Source: Aequoribacter fuscus (lineage in GTDB: Bacteria; Pseudomonadota; Gammaproteobacteria; Pseudomonadales; Halieaceae). From it: 64,000 nucleotides of DNA. Of the stretch, positions 17,399 to 27,900 are shown piece after piece. The stretch lies in contig NZ_CP036423.1 of NCBI RefSeq assembly GCF_009910365.1, positions 2,108,001-2,172,000 on the forward strand. Reading direction: 5' to 3'. Every line of letters starts with the position of its first letter. Position 1 is the stretch's first letter. The notes under the pieces are model-generated. The model was given only the letters and a program-made list of their open reading frames with translations. It was not told the origin of the DNA and searched no databases. Both the position numbers and the translations under genes were made by a program.

Positions 17399-20125
17399 TT
17401 AGAAGTCGTAACTAAAACCAAGACGGTAGTTTTCGCCGTATTCTTGGTAGTCGCGAACGACACCACCGCTTAGCGAGGTAAAGGGCTCGTCCGTCAAGTT
17501 AACACCCTGTAGATAGACACGAAGGCCCTCTAGGTAGGCGATTCCTGAATCGGCGAAATCATACGAGATCTGCGCGTCAGCGATGGTCTCACCTAACATA
17601 TCGTATTGATCTACGCTAAATCCAAGACCGTACAAATCGCCTTTGAAGTCGTCACGTTTACGCACACTCAAGCGAGCTTCGAATCCACCGTTTTCATAGT
17701 AAACGGTAGCCTGCTGTATGCTCTTGGACAAGCCAGGCAACTCATATTCAGCACCGCTTGGGGTTTTGATGTCCGAAGACACCCCTGTGTGGCTTGCAAA
17801 AATACCCCAACCTTCAAGGCTTTCGTGAATCATGCTCAAAGGCATTGCGAGCGAAACCTCCCAACCACTCAGAGTACCGTCACCGCCGTTGACCTTACCA
17901 TTGACCGTAGCCGTGGTGCTGCCATCTGGAGTCGTTTGGCCCGTCGCTGCCAAGAAATTCGACACATCGATTTCCGCGGCACCGTCAAAGATCCACTCTT
18001 TCAGCTCTTTGCGATACAGCGCGATAGCGAAATAACCGTCATCAGCGAAGTAGTTTTCGTAGGTCAAATCAATACCCAAGGCTTCCTTAGGCTCGAGGGA
18101 CGTATTGCCACCGCCCGCAGAGATGTAGTTGCCGTTTACGTCAGGCACCTGTGAGATACCGATACCAAACGAAGCGTTCATCTCATCCATGCGTGGGCGA
18201 GACATCGTTTTGGCAATACCAAAACGAATAGTTTGCTGCTCGTCTAAGGCCATTCTTAAATTAAGGCTCGGCAACACGTTGTTGTAGTCGTGCGACACCG
18301 TTTGACGAATCAGGTCGCTGCCGCTGCGTGCAAAAGCCGTAGAAGATTGATCAGTTTGCAAGTAACGCACACCGACATTACCACTGACTTCTTTACCCGC
18401 AATGTCCATTTCCAGATTTGCCATGGCATAGAAAGCCGTCACTTCCTCTGAAACACTCCACTGATTAGTCGCGTAGCTAGACTCTTCCAAGGTTAAGTCG
18501 TAGAAACCATCGCGGACCATCGCGATAGAGTCATAAGCAACCATGTTACCCATACCGATAAAGTTCAAGTTAACGCTACCCAGGTTGTATTTGTCGGGAA
18601 TCGCTAGCATTTCGGGGAAGACGTTCAAGGTCATGAAGTAGTTTTCAGCCGTCTTTTCTTTGGTGCGATCACGGAAAGACACACCGTACTCGATGTCCGT
18701 AACCGGCCCCATGCTCAACTGCTGCTTAGCGGCAAGTTTAAGTGCCGTGAGCTCATCGTCAATATTGGGGGCATTCAAGAAACCGTCCTGCGCAGTGTTT
18801 TCAAACTCTGTGCCTGTGGCGCCAAACTTGTCGTTTAGCGTCGATTGCCAACCCCAAGTCAAAGGACCGCCCAACTGAATCAGGCTCGTATCTGAGTAAT
18901 CCAAACCTGGGCTGAACACAGCACCTGAAGCGCCACCTTTTAGGCTGTAGCTGATCGTATCGGCCACGCCACGGTCATTGCCTCGACCCGTACCAGAATA
19001 AGATTCGAACGAGTAGATTTCACGTTGTACTTCCGAGCGGCTTGCATCGAATTCAATTTGCAAATCGTCGCTCAGATCAAATACCAAGTTAAACCCCATC
19101 GAGGTCAATTCAGCTTTACGTTCTTCGTAGTCGTTGCGAACCACCACACGTTGACCCACGGTAGTGCCGCCTTTCACAACGCCATTTGCGTCAGGCGCAT
19201 CCGCCGTTACCGCACCTTGGCCCCAAGCAAAAGGAATCTCGATACCACGAAGCAGCTTCTCATCCGCAAAATCTACGTACAATGCATCAGCAGTCATGCT
19301 CAAGCGCTCGTTCGGCTCAAACTGTACAACCAACATCGTAGAATCACGTTCCAATGTCGACGATCGCACGAAGGGTTTCGCACCCCCTAAAACGCCACCG
19401 GGGTAACCCCAAGCGTTCCAACGGTTTTCTTGGTTGGGCGAATCCATGGTAGCGTGAGCGAGGGCAATACCGACCGTGTTGTCAGCGAACTGCTGGATTA
19501 ATGAAAAGGTCGCGTTTACGCCGGTATCGTCAGCGTCGGGGTTTAACTTACCCAGGCTGTTGTATTCGTACTCACCTTTAATTTGGAAGCGCGCATTAGT
19601 GTCGAGCGGCTTCACTGTTCGCATGTCAATAACACCCGCAATGCCCTCTGCTTCCAAAGAGGCGCGAGGCGTTTTGTAGACGTTAACAGCCGACATAATT
19701 TCCGACGGGTACAAATCGAACTCGACGCCGCGGTTATCAGAAATCGATACTTGCTCTCGGCCATTGAAAGTCGTGGCGCTCTCGTTTTCTCCAAACCCGC
19801 GGATGCTGATTCGGCTGGCGCGACCGTCTAGACGCTGCGCTGCCAAGCCAGGTAGGCGCGCAAGCGACTCCGCAATGGATACGTCCGGCAGTTTACCAAT
19901 GTCCTCTGCAGAGATGGATTCGATAATTGAGCTGTCGTAGCGTTTGTTATCGATAGAGTCGATCAGACTTTTTCGATAACCAGTGACTACAACTTCTTCT
20001 AGCATGCGCTCTTCACCATCTGCTGTTTCGACGTCCTGAGCCATTGCAACAGTTCCTGCAACGCCCATGGCGAGTGAAACGCTAAGCGCGAGTTTTTTGG
20101 GCTGAAAAAAATGGGTTGGTTTCAT
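17399..20125 (-). CDS. TonB-dependent receptor for maltodextrin
   Basis: An outer-membrane active-transport barrel of 908 residues. Seen: signal peptide (about 1-29, ending in AMA), a TonB box EEVVVTG at about 43-49, the plug domain (DIGKLPDVSIAESLARLPG and RISIRGFGEN), then a long beta-barrel ending in the aromatic FSYDF. It belongs to the TonB-dependent receptor type found with sugar loci of Caulobacter and alteromonads (MalA-like), which imports maltodextrins using proton-motive force passed by TonB. It is the promoter-proximal gene of the enzyme operon and is followed by a strong terminator. Two candidate operators stand in its upstream region. Confidence 0.93.
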   Translation of the reverse strand: MKPTHFFQPKKLALSVSLAMGVAGTVAMAQDVETADGEERMLEEVVVTGYRKSLIDSIDNKRYDSSIIESISAEDIGKLPDVSIAESLARLPGLAAQRLDGRASRISIRGFGENESATTFNGREQVSISDNRGVEFDLYPSEIMSAVNVYKTPRASLEAEGIAGVIDMRTVKPLDTNARFQIKGEYEYNSLGKLNPDADDTGVNATFSLIQQFADNTVGIALAHATMDSPNQENRWNAWGYPGGVLGGAKPFVRSSTLERDSTMLVVQFEPNERLSMTADALYVDFADEKLLRGIEIPFAWGQGAVTADAPDANGVVKGGTTVGQRVVVRNDYEERKAELTSMGFNLVFDLSDDLQIEFDASRSEVQREIYSFESYSGTGRGNDRGVADTISYSLKGGASGAVFSPGLDYSDTSLIQLGGPLTWGWQSTLNDKFGATGTEFENTAQDGFLNAPNIDDELTALKLAAKQQLSMGPVTDIEYGVSFRDRTKEKTAENYFMTLNVFPEMLAIPDKYNLGSVNLNFIGMGNMVAYDSIAMVRDGFYDLTLEESSYATNQWSVSEEVTAFYAMANLEMDIAGKEVSGNVGVRYLQTDQSSTAFARSGSDLIRQTVSHDYNNVLPSLNLRMALDEQQTIRFGIAKTMSRPRMDEMNASFGIGISQVPDVNGNYISAGGGNTSLEPKEALGIDLTYENYFADDGYFAIALYRKELKEWIFDGAAEIDVSNFLAATGQTTPDGSTTATVNGKVNGGDGTLSGWEVSLAMPLSMIHESLEGWGIFASHTGVSSDIKTPSGAEYELPGLSKSIQQATVYYENGGFEARLSVRKRDDFKGDLYGLGFSVDQYDMLGETIADAQISYDFADSGIAYLEGLRVYLQGVNLTDEPFTSLSGGVVRDYQEYGENYRLGFSYDF

Positions 20126-20291
20126 AGATGCACCTTCGATTCATTTTTTTTGTTTTCGGTTATGCTGCCATTGCCATGCACTCATTAATGTTCTGGCGAG
20201 CGAACCATGACGTTTTTTCACCTGAGCTCATGTGCAGCGGTTTACAGGCTGAGTGCATAATAGCGATGCGTTCATTTGACTCACAACCAGC

Positions 20292-20305
20292 TACATACGT
20301 ATTCA
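20292..20305. promoter_or_regulatory. Candidate LacI-family operator (receptor side)
   Basis: TACATACGTATTCA; core ATACGTAT is palindromic and the right arm is identical to the sites at 7716 and 23656. It is 167 bp upstream of the receptor start. Confidence 0.55.
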
Positions 20306-20412
20306 AAAAGTACTCAAAATCAGTGGCAGACACACAAAATTTTTCTGAAAAATCAAAAAAATCAGACACTTAACGCCTAAATTCTTCTATCAACCAACAT
20401 TCTTATCGTTTA

Positions 20413-20426
20413 TGAATAGGTATGCA
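20413..20426. promoter_or_regulatory. Candidate LacI-family operator (malQ side)
   Basis: TGAATAGGTATGCA; differs by one base from the site at 23656-23669. It is 120 bp upstream of malQ. Confidence 0.5.
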
Positions 20427-20545
20427 GAAAAAGTTGCACACATTGTAAACAAGACCTACCTAGCGCTATTTTACGCAAAAATTCAGATGCCAAAGGGGCG
20501 TGAGCTCCCGAGCAGTGTACAAGATCAATAAAGGCCTCAATCGCA

Positions 20546-22114
20546 ATGTTAGCAACCGACACCTCCCCAACGGAGATGCCCACTCAACGAAATTTGCAAC
20601 CCTTCCTAAATGAGAGGGCCAGCGGCGTACTGCTGCACGTAGCCAGTTTACCCTCGGTGTACGGAGTCGGGGATTTAGGCGCTGCGGCCTACACTTTGGC
20701 AGATTGCCTGCACTTAGCAGGCCAGCGATATTGGCAAATATTACCGCTCAATCCGTCGAATCCGACCTCGGGCGAATCGCCCTACTTCAGTTCTTCTGCA
20801 TTTGCCGGGAATCCCTTGCTCATTGATCTAGAAGCGTTGGTCGATTGGGGCTATTTATCACCGCAGGACCTTGAAAGCGCCATTGTCGAGGAAGCGGACT
20901 CCATCGACTTTGCTGTAACGCGCCCGAGAAAGCTCAACACCCTCTATAAAGCGGTGGCGAACTTCGACGCCCAAAAGGACACCGAGTTTGCGAATTTTTG
21001 TCGAGATCAAGCCTATTGGCTGCACGATTACGCTGTTTTCACAGTAATTGCAGATATTGAAGATACTGCCATTTGGAGCGATTGGCCCGCCGCTCTGCGT
21101 GATCGACAGGCTCGTGCTATCGATGCACTAGAATCACACCACGGCGAAGCGATCCTGGCTCAAAAAATCATTCAATATTGGTTTTACAAGCAGTGGTTAG
21201 CGCTCAAAGCCTACTGCAACCAAAAAGGCCTCGTAATATTTGGCGACATGCCAATCTATGTGAGCTACGCCAGCGCCGATGTTTGGGCGAATGCCAGCTT
21301 ATTCAAACTGGACCAGGATAAACGACCCACGCACGTATCAGGCGTACCACCAGACTACTTTAGCACCACAGGTCAACTGTGGAATAACCCGGTTTATGAT
21401 TGGGAAGCCTTAAAGGCCCAGAATTATCAATGGTGGATACAACGCATGGGCGGCTTATTTGCCCTTTTCGACATGGTTCGGATCGATCATTTCAGGGGCC
21501 TAGTCCAGTATTGGCAGGTACCTGCGGGGGAGCCTACCGCAATTCATGGCACTTGGGAAAACGTACCAACCTATGAATTGTTCGATGCGCTGATCGCTGC
21601 ACATCCTGACTTTCCTGCGGTGGTGGAGGACTTGGGCTTAATCACAGATGACGTGCTCGCGGTCAAACAACATTACGGCTTTCAGGGCATGCACATCCTG
21701 CAATTTGCGTTCGATAGCGATGACGTAAGCAACCCTCACCGCCCCGAAAATCATCCCGAGCGCGCACTTGTTTACGTTGGAACTCACGATAATACAACGC
21801 TTGCCGGTTGGTTGAGTGAAGCTGAAGATCATACTCACGCACGGTTAAATCAGCATTTGAACGGTTATGCATCAACATCAAACGAGTTTGCAGTGATCGA
21901 ATTGGCGCTGGCTTCAGATGCCAACATTTCGATAATCACTGCCCAAGATTTACTGCAATTGCCGGGGTCCGCGCGAATCAACAATCCCGCAACACTGGTG
22001 GGCAACTGGCGCTGGCGCCTAACGCAAGCCCAGTTCGATGCAATTCCTTTTGATCAAGTTAAAAATCTTACCCAGAAACACAAGCGAGTCAGTGCTTTCT
22101 TGGCTGACAAATAA
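20546..22114 (+). CDS. malQ: 4-alpha-glucanotransferase (amylomaltase)
   Basis: Transfers glucan segments between maltodextrins in the cytoplasm, releasing glucose and longer chains. It has 522 residues, GH77 family. Landmarks: SPYFSSSAFAGNPLLIDLE near 78-96, GDMPIYVSYASADVWAN near 233-249, nucleophile D314 in MVRIDHFRGL, acid/base E361 in VVEDLGLI, and THDNTTLAGW. No signal peptide, in agreement with a cytosolic enzyme and with the transporter bringing in oligosaccharides. Transcribed away from the receptor operon from the shared control region with two candidate operators, and closed by a terminator shared with the convergent amylase. Confidence 0.95.
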   Translation: MLATDTSPTEMPTQRNLQPFLNERASGVLLHVASLPSVYGVGDLGAAAYTLADCLHLAGQRYWQILPLNPSNPTSGESPYFSSSAFAGNPLLIDLEALVDWGYLSPQDLESAIVEEADSIDFAVTRPRKLNTLYKAVANFDAQKDTEFANFCRDQAYWLHDYAVFTVIADIEDTAIWSDWPAALRDRQARAIDALESHHGEAILAQKIIQYWFYKQWLALKAYCNQKGLVIFGDMPIYVSYASADVWANASLFKLDQDKRPTHVSGVPPDYFSTTGQLWNNPVYDWEALKAQNYQWWIQRMGGLFALFDMVRIDHFRGLVQYWQVPAGEPTAIHGTWENVPTYELFDALIAAHPDFPAVVEDLGLITDDVLAVKQHYGFQGMHILQFAFDSDDVSNPHRPENHPERALVYVGTHDNTTLAGWLSEAEDHTHARLNQHLNGYASTSNEFAVIELALASDANISIITAQDLLQLPGSARINNPATLVGNWRWRLTQAQFDAIPFDQVKNLTQKHKRVSAFLADK

Positions 22115-22163
22115 GCCAGTAACGACTGGGAGTCAGGTAAACACTTGCAGATCGAAAGTGCAT

Positions 22164-22190
22164 AAAAAAGGGCCACTCCCTGGCCCTTTT
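22164..22190. terminator. Bidirectional rho-independent terminator
   Basis: AAAAGGGCCA (22166-22175) pairs perfectly with TGGCCCTTTT (22181-22190) around the loop CTCCC; A-run on one side and T-run on the other make it work in both directions. It lies between the convergent malQ and lipoprotein-amylase genes. Confidence 0.9.
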
Positions 22191-22212
22191 CGCGGATCGC
22201 AGCGCTAAATTG

Positions 22213-23598
22213 CTATCTCAAATACACTCGATATCCCCAGGGCTCGATCAACATTGGCTTGCCTTGCTCAAGCGCAACCTGCTCGCCCGTAAAGTATTCG
22301 GTATAACTATCAGGAAAAAGCGTACCGTCCATCGTAAATTCAGCTGGCTCGTCACTGAAGTTGATCACTGCGAACACTTTGTGCTCCTCGTTTTGACGCA
22401 CGAACGTTAGTACGCGGTCAGCCTCTGAGTTTGGCACATGCACCATGCGAGCCCCCCATTGGGCATTCCACAGAGCATTATTTTCGTGCTTTAGTTTAAA
22501 TAGCTGCCGATACAAGTCCCCAATTTCGTGCTCACGCCATTCGATTGAATCTTTCTCGAAAAATGCTAGCCGCTTGTCATTACCCGCTTCTTGCCCACCG
22601 TAAATCATCGGTATCCCTTCACCGACAACCGATAACACGATGGCAGGCTTAAGACCGTCACCGTAGCGCTCGAATGGCGTTCCCTCCCACGCATTCATAT
22701 CGTGGTTACTGACACCAATCATTCGCATGGCTTCACGCGGGTAAGCGCTCTCGTTCCACGAATAATAAACATACAAAGGTGCTAGATTCTTAGCTTTGCC
22801 AGATACAATATCGTGCATAGCTTCCTGCAAAGACCAAGCATAAGTGGCGTTGAATGCAGCTCGATGCATATCGCGCGACTCCCACTCAGCCAACATGAAA
22901 ACTGGCTTGATCAGGTCGAGCTCTGCACGCACATTCTCCCAGAAATCCAGCGGTACAAATCCTGCCACATCGCACCGATAACCATCGATATCAAATTCCT
23001 CAACCCAGTACTTCATCGCTTCGGTCATCGTTTTACGTAAGCCTGGTTGAGAATAATCTAAATCAATAATATCTGACCAATCCCACCAGGGTGTGGGCCT
23101 AAAATCACCCTTGTAGTCTTTTTCATACCAGTCAGGATGTTCAAACCGCATGGGGTTATCCCACGCCGAATGGTTAGCCACCCAGTCAAGAATCACTTTA
23201 AGTCCCAAACTGTGCGCTTCTTTAACAAAGGCGCGAAAATCGGCCTCAGTACCAAGATCGGGATTAACACCAAAATAGTCTCTGACGGAATAAGGGCTAC
23301 CTACAGTGCCTTTTCTGTTCTCCTCACCAATGGGATGAATAGGCATCAACCAAACAATGTCCGCTCCAAGCGCTTTTAATCGGGGCAAATGCTTAGCTGC
23401 TGCATTAAACGTTCCCTCCTCAGTAAACTGTCGAGTATTGAGCTGGTAAATCACCGCATTCTTTAGCCACTCTGCGTGTTGTACCGACGAGTAAGACTTG
23501 GGCTCGTACGAGGATATTTGAGGCACAGGCTCATTGGTTTCACAGGCAACTAAGCCCATCATCAGTGTGATTATGGCGCTTGTCTTGAGTAGGTTCAT
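22213..23598 (-). CDS. GH13 alpha-amylase lipoprotein
   Basis: A membrane-anchored maltodextrin hydrolase of 461 residues. The lipoprotein signal ends in LVAC with Cys19, so the enzyme should be lipid-modified and held at the periplasmic or outer-membrane face. GH13 motifs: DWVANH at 138-143, nucleophile D210 (GYRCD), acid/base E238 (MLAEWE) and SNHD. The ATG at 23598 follows AAGGGG; a GTG two codons upstream is less likely. The candidate operator at 23656-23669 is 58 bp upstream, placing the gene in the same regulon as the main locus. Compared with the other amylases it is shorter and lacks accessory domains. Confidence 0.92.
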   Translation of the reverse strand: MNLLKTSAIITLMMGLVACETNEPVPQISSYEPKSYSSVQHAEWLKNAVIYQLNTRQFTEEGTFNAAAKHLPRLKALGADIVWLMPIHPIGEENRKGTVGSPYSVRDYFGVNPDLGTEADFRAFVKEAHSLGLKVILDWVANHSAWDNPMRFEHPDWYEKDYKGDFRPTPWWDWSDIIDLDYSQPGLRKTMTEAMKYWVEEFDIDGYRCDVAGFVPLDFWENVRAELDLIKPVFMLAEWESRDMHRAAFNATYAWSLQEAMHDIVSGKAKNLAPLYVYYSWNESAYPREAMRMIGVSNHDMNAWEGTPFERYGDGLKPAIVLSVVGEGIPMIYGGQEAGNDKRLAFFEKDSIEWREHEIGDLYRQLFKLKHENNALWNAQWGARMVHVPNSEADRVLTFVRQNEEHKVFAVINFSDEPAEFTMDGTLFPDSYTEYFTGEQVALEQGKPMLIEPWGYRVYLR

Positions 23599-23655
23599 AG
23601 GCACCCCTTATTATCAGTGATCGCAGTTGAGCCTATTCCTGCGCGGCATGCCAAA

Positions 23656-23669
23656 TGAATAGGTATTCA
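23656..23669. promoter_or_regulatory. Candidate LacI-family operator before lipoprotein amylase
   Basis: TGAATAGGTATTCA: perfect 6-bp arms around GG, the best copy of the locus motif. A further half site, CCTATTC at 23632-23638, forms an inverted repeat with GAATAGG at 23657-23663, which may give a second contact. Confidence 0.65.
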
Positions 23670-23809
23670 GTATTCGTCAACTTCGGCTAGCGGTCCCACA
23701 AACTCAGTTTGGCGTGCTCGCTGCACCATCCATCGTATCTACACCGAATTCATTCTTGCGCTGTCGTACAATGCGACGTCGCGAAAAGCTTTGCCCCCGA
23801 AGGTTAACT

Positions 23810-24991
23810 ATGTTGAAAAAATGGCTAAAACGTCTTGCTCCCATTCTGATAATTGCAGTTGCTTTTGCAATATTCGCAACACTGCAAGCGAACAAACCGA
23901 TGCCAGAGAAAAAAGAAGCTCAGGCCAGAGTTTTACAGGTCTACACCACACCTGCGGCCTTGGAGTCGACCTTCTTCGATGTCTATGCCCAGGGCGAAGT
24001 CAAAGCACGCACAGCCATCAATTTGGCCGCGCAAGTGGGCGGCCGAGTTGAGTGGGTATCTAATCAGTTCATCCCGGGCGGCTTCGTTCGGGCCGGCGAA
24101 CCCATACTGCGACTTGAAGCCATAGATTACCAGCTGGCGCTAAACCAAGCGGAAGCGTCACTGGCCAACGCTACAGTGTTATTAGAAAAAGCTGAAGCCG
24201 ATGCGGATGTCGCCCGCAAACAACTGGTAGGGGTTAAAAACCCATCACCCTTGGCTCTGAAAATTCCACAAGTGAAGGAAGCCAAGGCGTCGGTCAAAGC
24301 GGCGCAGGCATCAGTAGAGCGCGCTCGTTTAAATTTGGAGCGCACCACGGTAAGCCTACCCTACGACGCACGTATTACTGGCGTCAATGTTCAGGTGGGC
24401 CAGGTTATCGCTGCCGGTCAAGCATTGGCAGCGGCATTTTCCATCGATGAAGTCATGGTAAGACTTGCATTGAAGCAAGAGGCGCTCGGCTCACTGGGCT
24501 TACCCATCGGCTTCGTTGCTGAAGCCAACAACGAACCCTCAGTCACCTTCTCAACCGAGATTGCCGGTACAGGCTATCAATGGACAGGTAAACTTACCCA
24601 CATAGAAGCCAATATCGATCAGGCGACCCGTATGGTGCATGCCACCGCAACCCTTAAAAACCCGTACGATAAGGCGAACACCAGTAAGGGCATGCCGATG
24701 GCGGTCGGGCTGTATGTCGATGCTCACATTCAAGGTCGCCAAGTCGACCAAATGATCACGATCCCACGCTCAGCACTCAGGCCCGGAAACCGTGTATTCA
24801 TCATCGAGAACGACACGCTTCAGGTAGCAGATGTTACGGTCGCCCATTCAAATGAAGAGAAAGCCTACATAAGTCAGGGCTTAGTGGCGGGCGCACAAAT
24901 CATCACTTCACCTATTCGAAACCCAATAGCAGGTATGGCAATCACCTCTATCAAGCCCGGCGTACCCGCTGAATCGGAGTCTGCAGAATGA
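23810..24991 (+). CDS. RND efflux periplasmic adaptor (membrane fusion protein)
   Basis: Joins an inner-membrane RND pump to an outer-membrane channel. It has 393 residues from the ATG at 23810, preceded by AAGG; longer in-frame starts upstream have no ribosome binding site and would add an Arg-rich tail before the membrane anchor. Seen: N-terminal hydrophobic anchor (about 10-25), the biotinyl-lipoyl segment AQVGGRVEWVSNQFIPGGFVRAGEPILRLE, an Ala-rich helical hairpin (about 110-190), and a beta-barrel domain. The stop overlaps the pump start by 4 bases (ATGA). Substrates cannot be read from the sequence. No outer-membrane factor gene is adjacent. Confidence 0.92.
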   Translation: MLKKWLKRLAPILIIAVAFAIFATLQANKPMPEKKEAQARVLQVYTTPAALESTFFDVYAQGEVKARTAINLAAQVGGRVEWVSNQFIPGGFVRAGEPILRLEAIDYQLALNQAEASLANATVLLEKAEADADVARKQLVGVKNPSPLALKIPQVKEAKASVKAAQASVERARLNLERTTVSLPYDARITGVNVQVGQVIAAGQALAAAFSIDEVMVRLALKQEALGSLGLPIGFVAEANNEPSVTFSTEIAGTGYQWTGKLTHIEANIDQATRMVHATATLKNPYDKANTSKGMPMAVGLYVDAHIQGRQVDQMITIPRSALRPGNRVFIIENDTLQVADVTVAHSNEEKAYISQGLVAGAQIITSPIRNPIAGMAITSIKPGVPAESESAE

Positions 24992-27900
24992 AGGCGCTAA
25001 TCGCGTGGTGGACACGAAACCCCGTTGCCGCCAATTTGTTAATGGCCGGCATATTGATCGCCGGGTGGCTTGGATTCAACAACATGGAACGCGAAGTATT
25101 CCCTGCTGTAAAAGTCAATCAGGCGACTGTCGAAGTCTCGTGGCGAGGAGCCAGCGCTCAAGATGTCGAAGAGCAAGTTATTGCGCGCATAGAGGAAGCC
25201 CTAGAAGATCTGGATAGCGTCTATCGTGTATACGCCACAGCGTACGAGGGCTACGCCAATGTGCGCGTTGCAACTTACCCCTACGTTGAAATCGAAACGT
25301 TTGTTAATGACGTAAAGAACGCGGTCGACTCGGTGACGTCCTTCCCGCGCGACATCGAAAACCCGAGAGTTAAGCGCCTAGAATTCCGCGAAGAAATGAT
25401 CCGAGTCGCGCTCTACGGCGACCATAGTGAGCGGGAGCTGACGCGGCTTGCAGAGGAGCTGCGGCAAGAGCTGGCCGCTCTACCTTACACCTCGCTCGTT
25501 GAACTGTTCGGAGCTCGCAATGAAGAAGTCACCATAGAGATTTCTGAATCGGCCCTAAGAGAGTATGGCTTAACCTTCAGTGAGGTTGCCAACGCCATTC
25601 GCAGCTCATCGTTGAATACCTCTTCCGGCAGTGTTCGCACCGATGTCGGCACATTTAGTATTAAAACCCGGAACCTTGCCGACACTGCCGATGACTTCGG
25701 CAATGTCATCATCCGCCAAACTCCTGACTTCGGCACGGTACTCCTAAAAGACGTTGCAACGATCATTGATGGCTTTGAAGAGAACGAATTGCTTGCGACT
25801 GTAAACGGCCAGCCCACCGTTTTACTGCAGGTCAAAGCCACGGAAGAGATGCAGGTTGTAAAAGCCAGCGATGCGGTAACCGAGTGGGTAGATACGCGTA
25901 GAAAGACTCTACCAGAGGGTTTGGACCTAATGATTTGGTTCGACACAGCAGACATCTACAAAAGCCGTATGGAAACCATTGGCAGCTCCGCTTACATGGG
26001 TTTGATATTGGTCTTTGTCATATTAATCGCGACCCTGAGACCCCGCGTCGCCTTGTGGGTGACTGGGGGTATCGCAGTTGCCTTTATGGGGACATTCGCA
26101 TTTTTACCCTCGGCCGATGTCTCGTTCAACGTGATATCAACCTTTGCCTTTTTGCTGGTGCTAGGAATTGTGGTGGACGATGCGATTGTAGTCGGTGAAA
26201 GTATTCACGCTCACAGCGAAGCGAGCGGAGGGGGCGACAACGCGGCGATCAACGGCACATATGCGGTCTCTAAACCCGTAATTTTTGCGGTACTCACCAC
26301 CATCCTCGCCTTCGCCCCATGGTTTTTCGTGTCTGGCGAAACAGCTCAGATCACACGCCAGCTGTCCATTGTGATCACTTTAGCGCTGACCTTCAGCTTA
26401 ATTGAAGTGTTTTTAATTTTGCCGTCTCATCTGCGCAATCTAAAACCTAGGGATACGACAAAGTGGTTTGCGAAGTACCAAACGAAAATCGAGCACGCAA
26501 TCGTAAGCTTCGCTAACGTGCAATATCGAGCGGTTATAAACGCCGCTATTCGTCATCGCTATATCACCCTATCATTCTTCGTTGGCTTATTTATCGTCAG
26601 CATTGGCGTCTTCAGCAGCGGCTGGGTCAAATTTAACTTCATGCCCCAGGTAGAAAATGAGCAGATCTACGTTAGTGTAGACCTACCCGCCGGCACTCCT
26701 TGGGAGCGCTCACTCGAAGTTTTGGAGCAGCTTCAGGATGCGGAGCGGCGCCTTGTCAAGGAAGTCGAGACGCAGGGGGCCGCTAATGGTGAAGAAGTTC
26801 AGTTAATCGAAGGCTGGTATACGCGCTCTCGATGGGACAACGTACTGGCGATTATTCGTCTTGCCCCACCCGAAACACGTGCCCTATCAGCACGCGAAGC
26901 CGCCGAGCGTTTTCAAGAGTTGGTCGGCGATGTTCCCGATGCCGAAGCGATTTCGGTGAACTATACCCTGAACGATGGCAACCCACGAGTTACATACATG
27001 TTGCGGGGTAATGACTTGGAAACCCTGCGATCCGCGAGTCTGGACATTCAATCACAACTTAGAACCTATCAAGACGCCTTCTTCATTCGCGACAGCCAGC
27101 GTGGCGAACGCGAAGAAATTCGCCTTAACTTGAAACCGACCGCAACCGCAATGGGCTTAACGCTCGCTGAGGTGTCGCGACAAGTTCGACAGGCCTACTA
27201 CGGTGAAGAAATTCAACGGCTGCCACGTGAAGTCGGCGATGTTCGGGTTATGGTTAAGTATCCAAAAGCGCTGCGCGAAAACTTGGGGTCACTGGACGAG
27301 TTTCGTATTCGCACGCCAATGGGTAATAGCGTCCCGCTGGCCTCAGTGGCTGAGTTCGAGGTCGGAGCCGGAGTTCAGCGCATTGAACGCCGAGACGGTC
27401 AGCGTGTGATTTATGTCTCAGCCGACGTGACCGCTGATGCCATGAGCACTATTGGCAAAGACATGCGCGAAAATTTCATTCCTGCCCTGGAACCAAAGTA
27501 CCCCACCGTAAAATTTGGTCAAGGCGGCTCACAGGAGGAAGAAGCCGAATTCTTGGGTGAAATCCAAGCCCTGTATATTGTAGCAATGTTCATGATGTAT
27601 GCGTTAATCGCCGTAGCGTTCAGAAGTTACTGGTTACCCATGCTGATTATGACGGCGATACCTTTCGGGTTTATGGGAGCCATTTACGGTCATTTGCTGT
27701 TTGGTATTCCCTTAGCACTGTTCTCGTACTTTGGCATAGGCGCCGCAGCCGGCGTTGTGGTTAATGACAACCTCGTTCTGGTGGATTACATCGGCAGGCT
27801 TCGCGAGCAGGGCAAATCAGCCGTAGACGCCGTCATTGAATCGGGAGTGAATCGCTTCAGACCCATCTTATTGACGACGGTAACCACCTTCGTCGGCTTG

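Larger units (their letters stand above)
20126..20545. promoter_or_regulatory. Divergent control region between receptor and malQ
   Basis: 420 bp without a credible gene. It holds two palindromes of the LacI-operator type (20292-20305 and 20413-20426). A possible minus-strand sigma-70 promoter for the receptor is TTGTGA (20286-20281) and TATTAT (20262-20257) with an 18-bp gap. A weaker plus-strand one for malQ is TTGTAA (20443-20448) and TATTTT (20467-20472). Both operators lie upstream of these boxes, so if the boxes are right the regulator may activate rather than simply block. The region is AT-rich compared with the genes. The short open frames across it look like chance. Confidence 0.6.
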
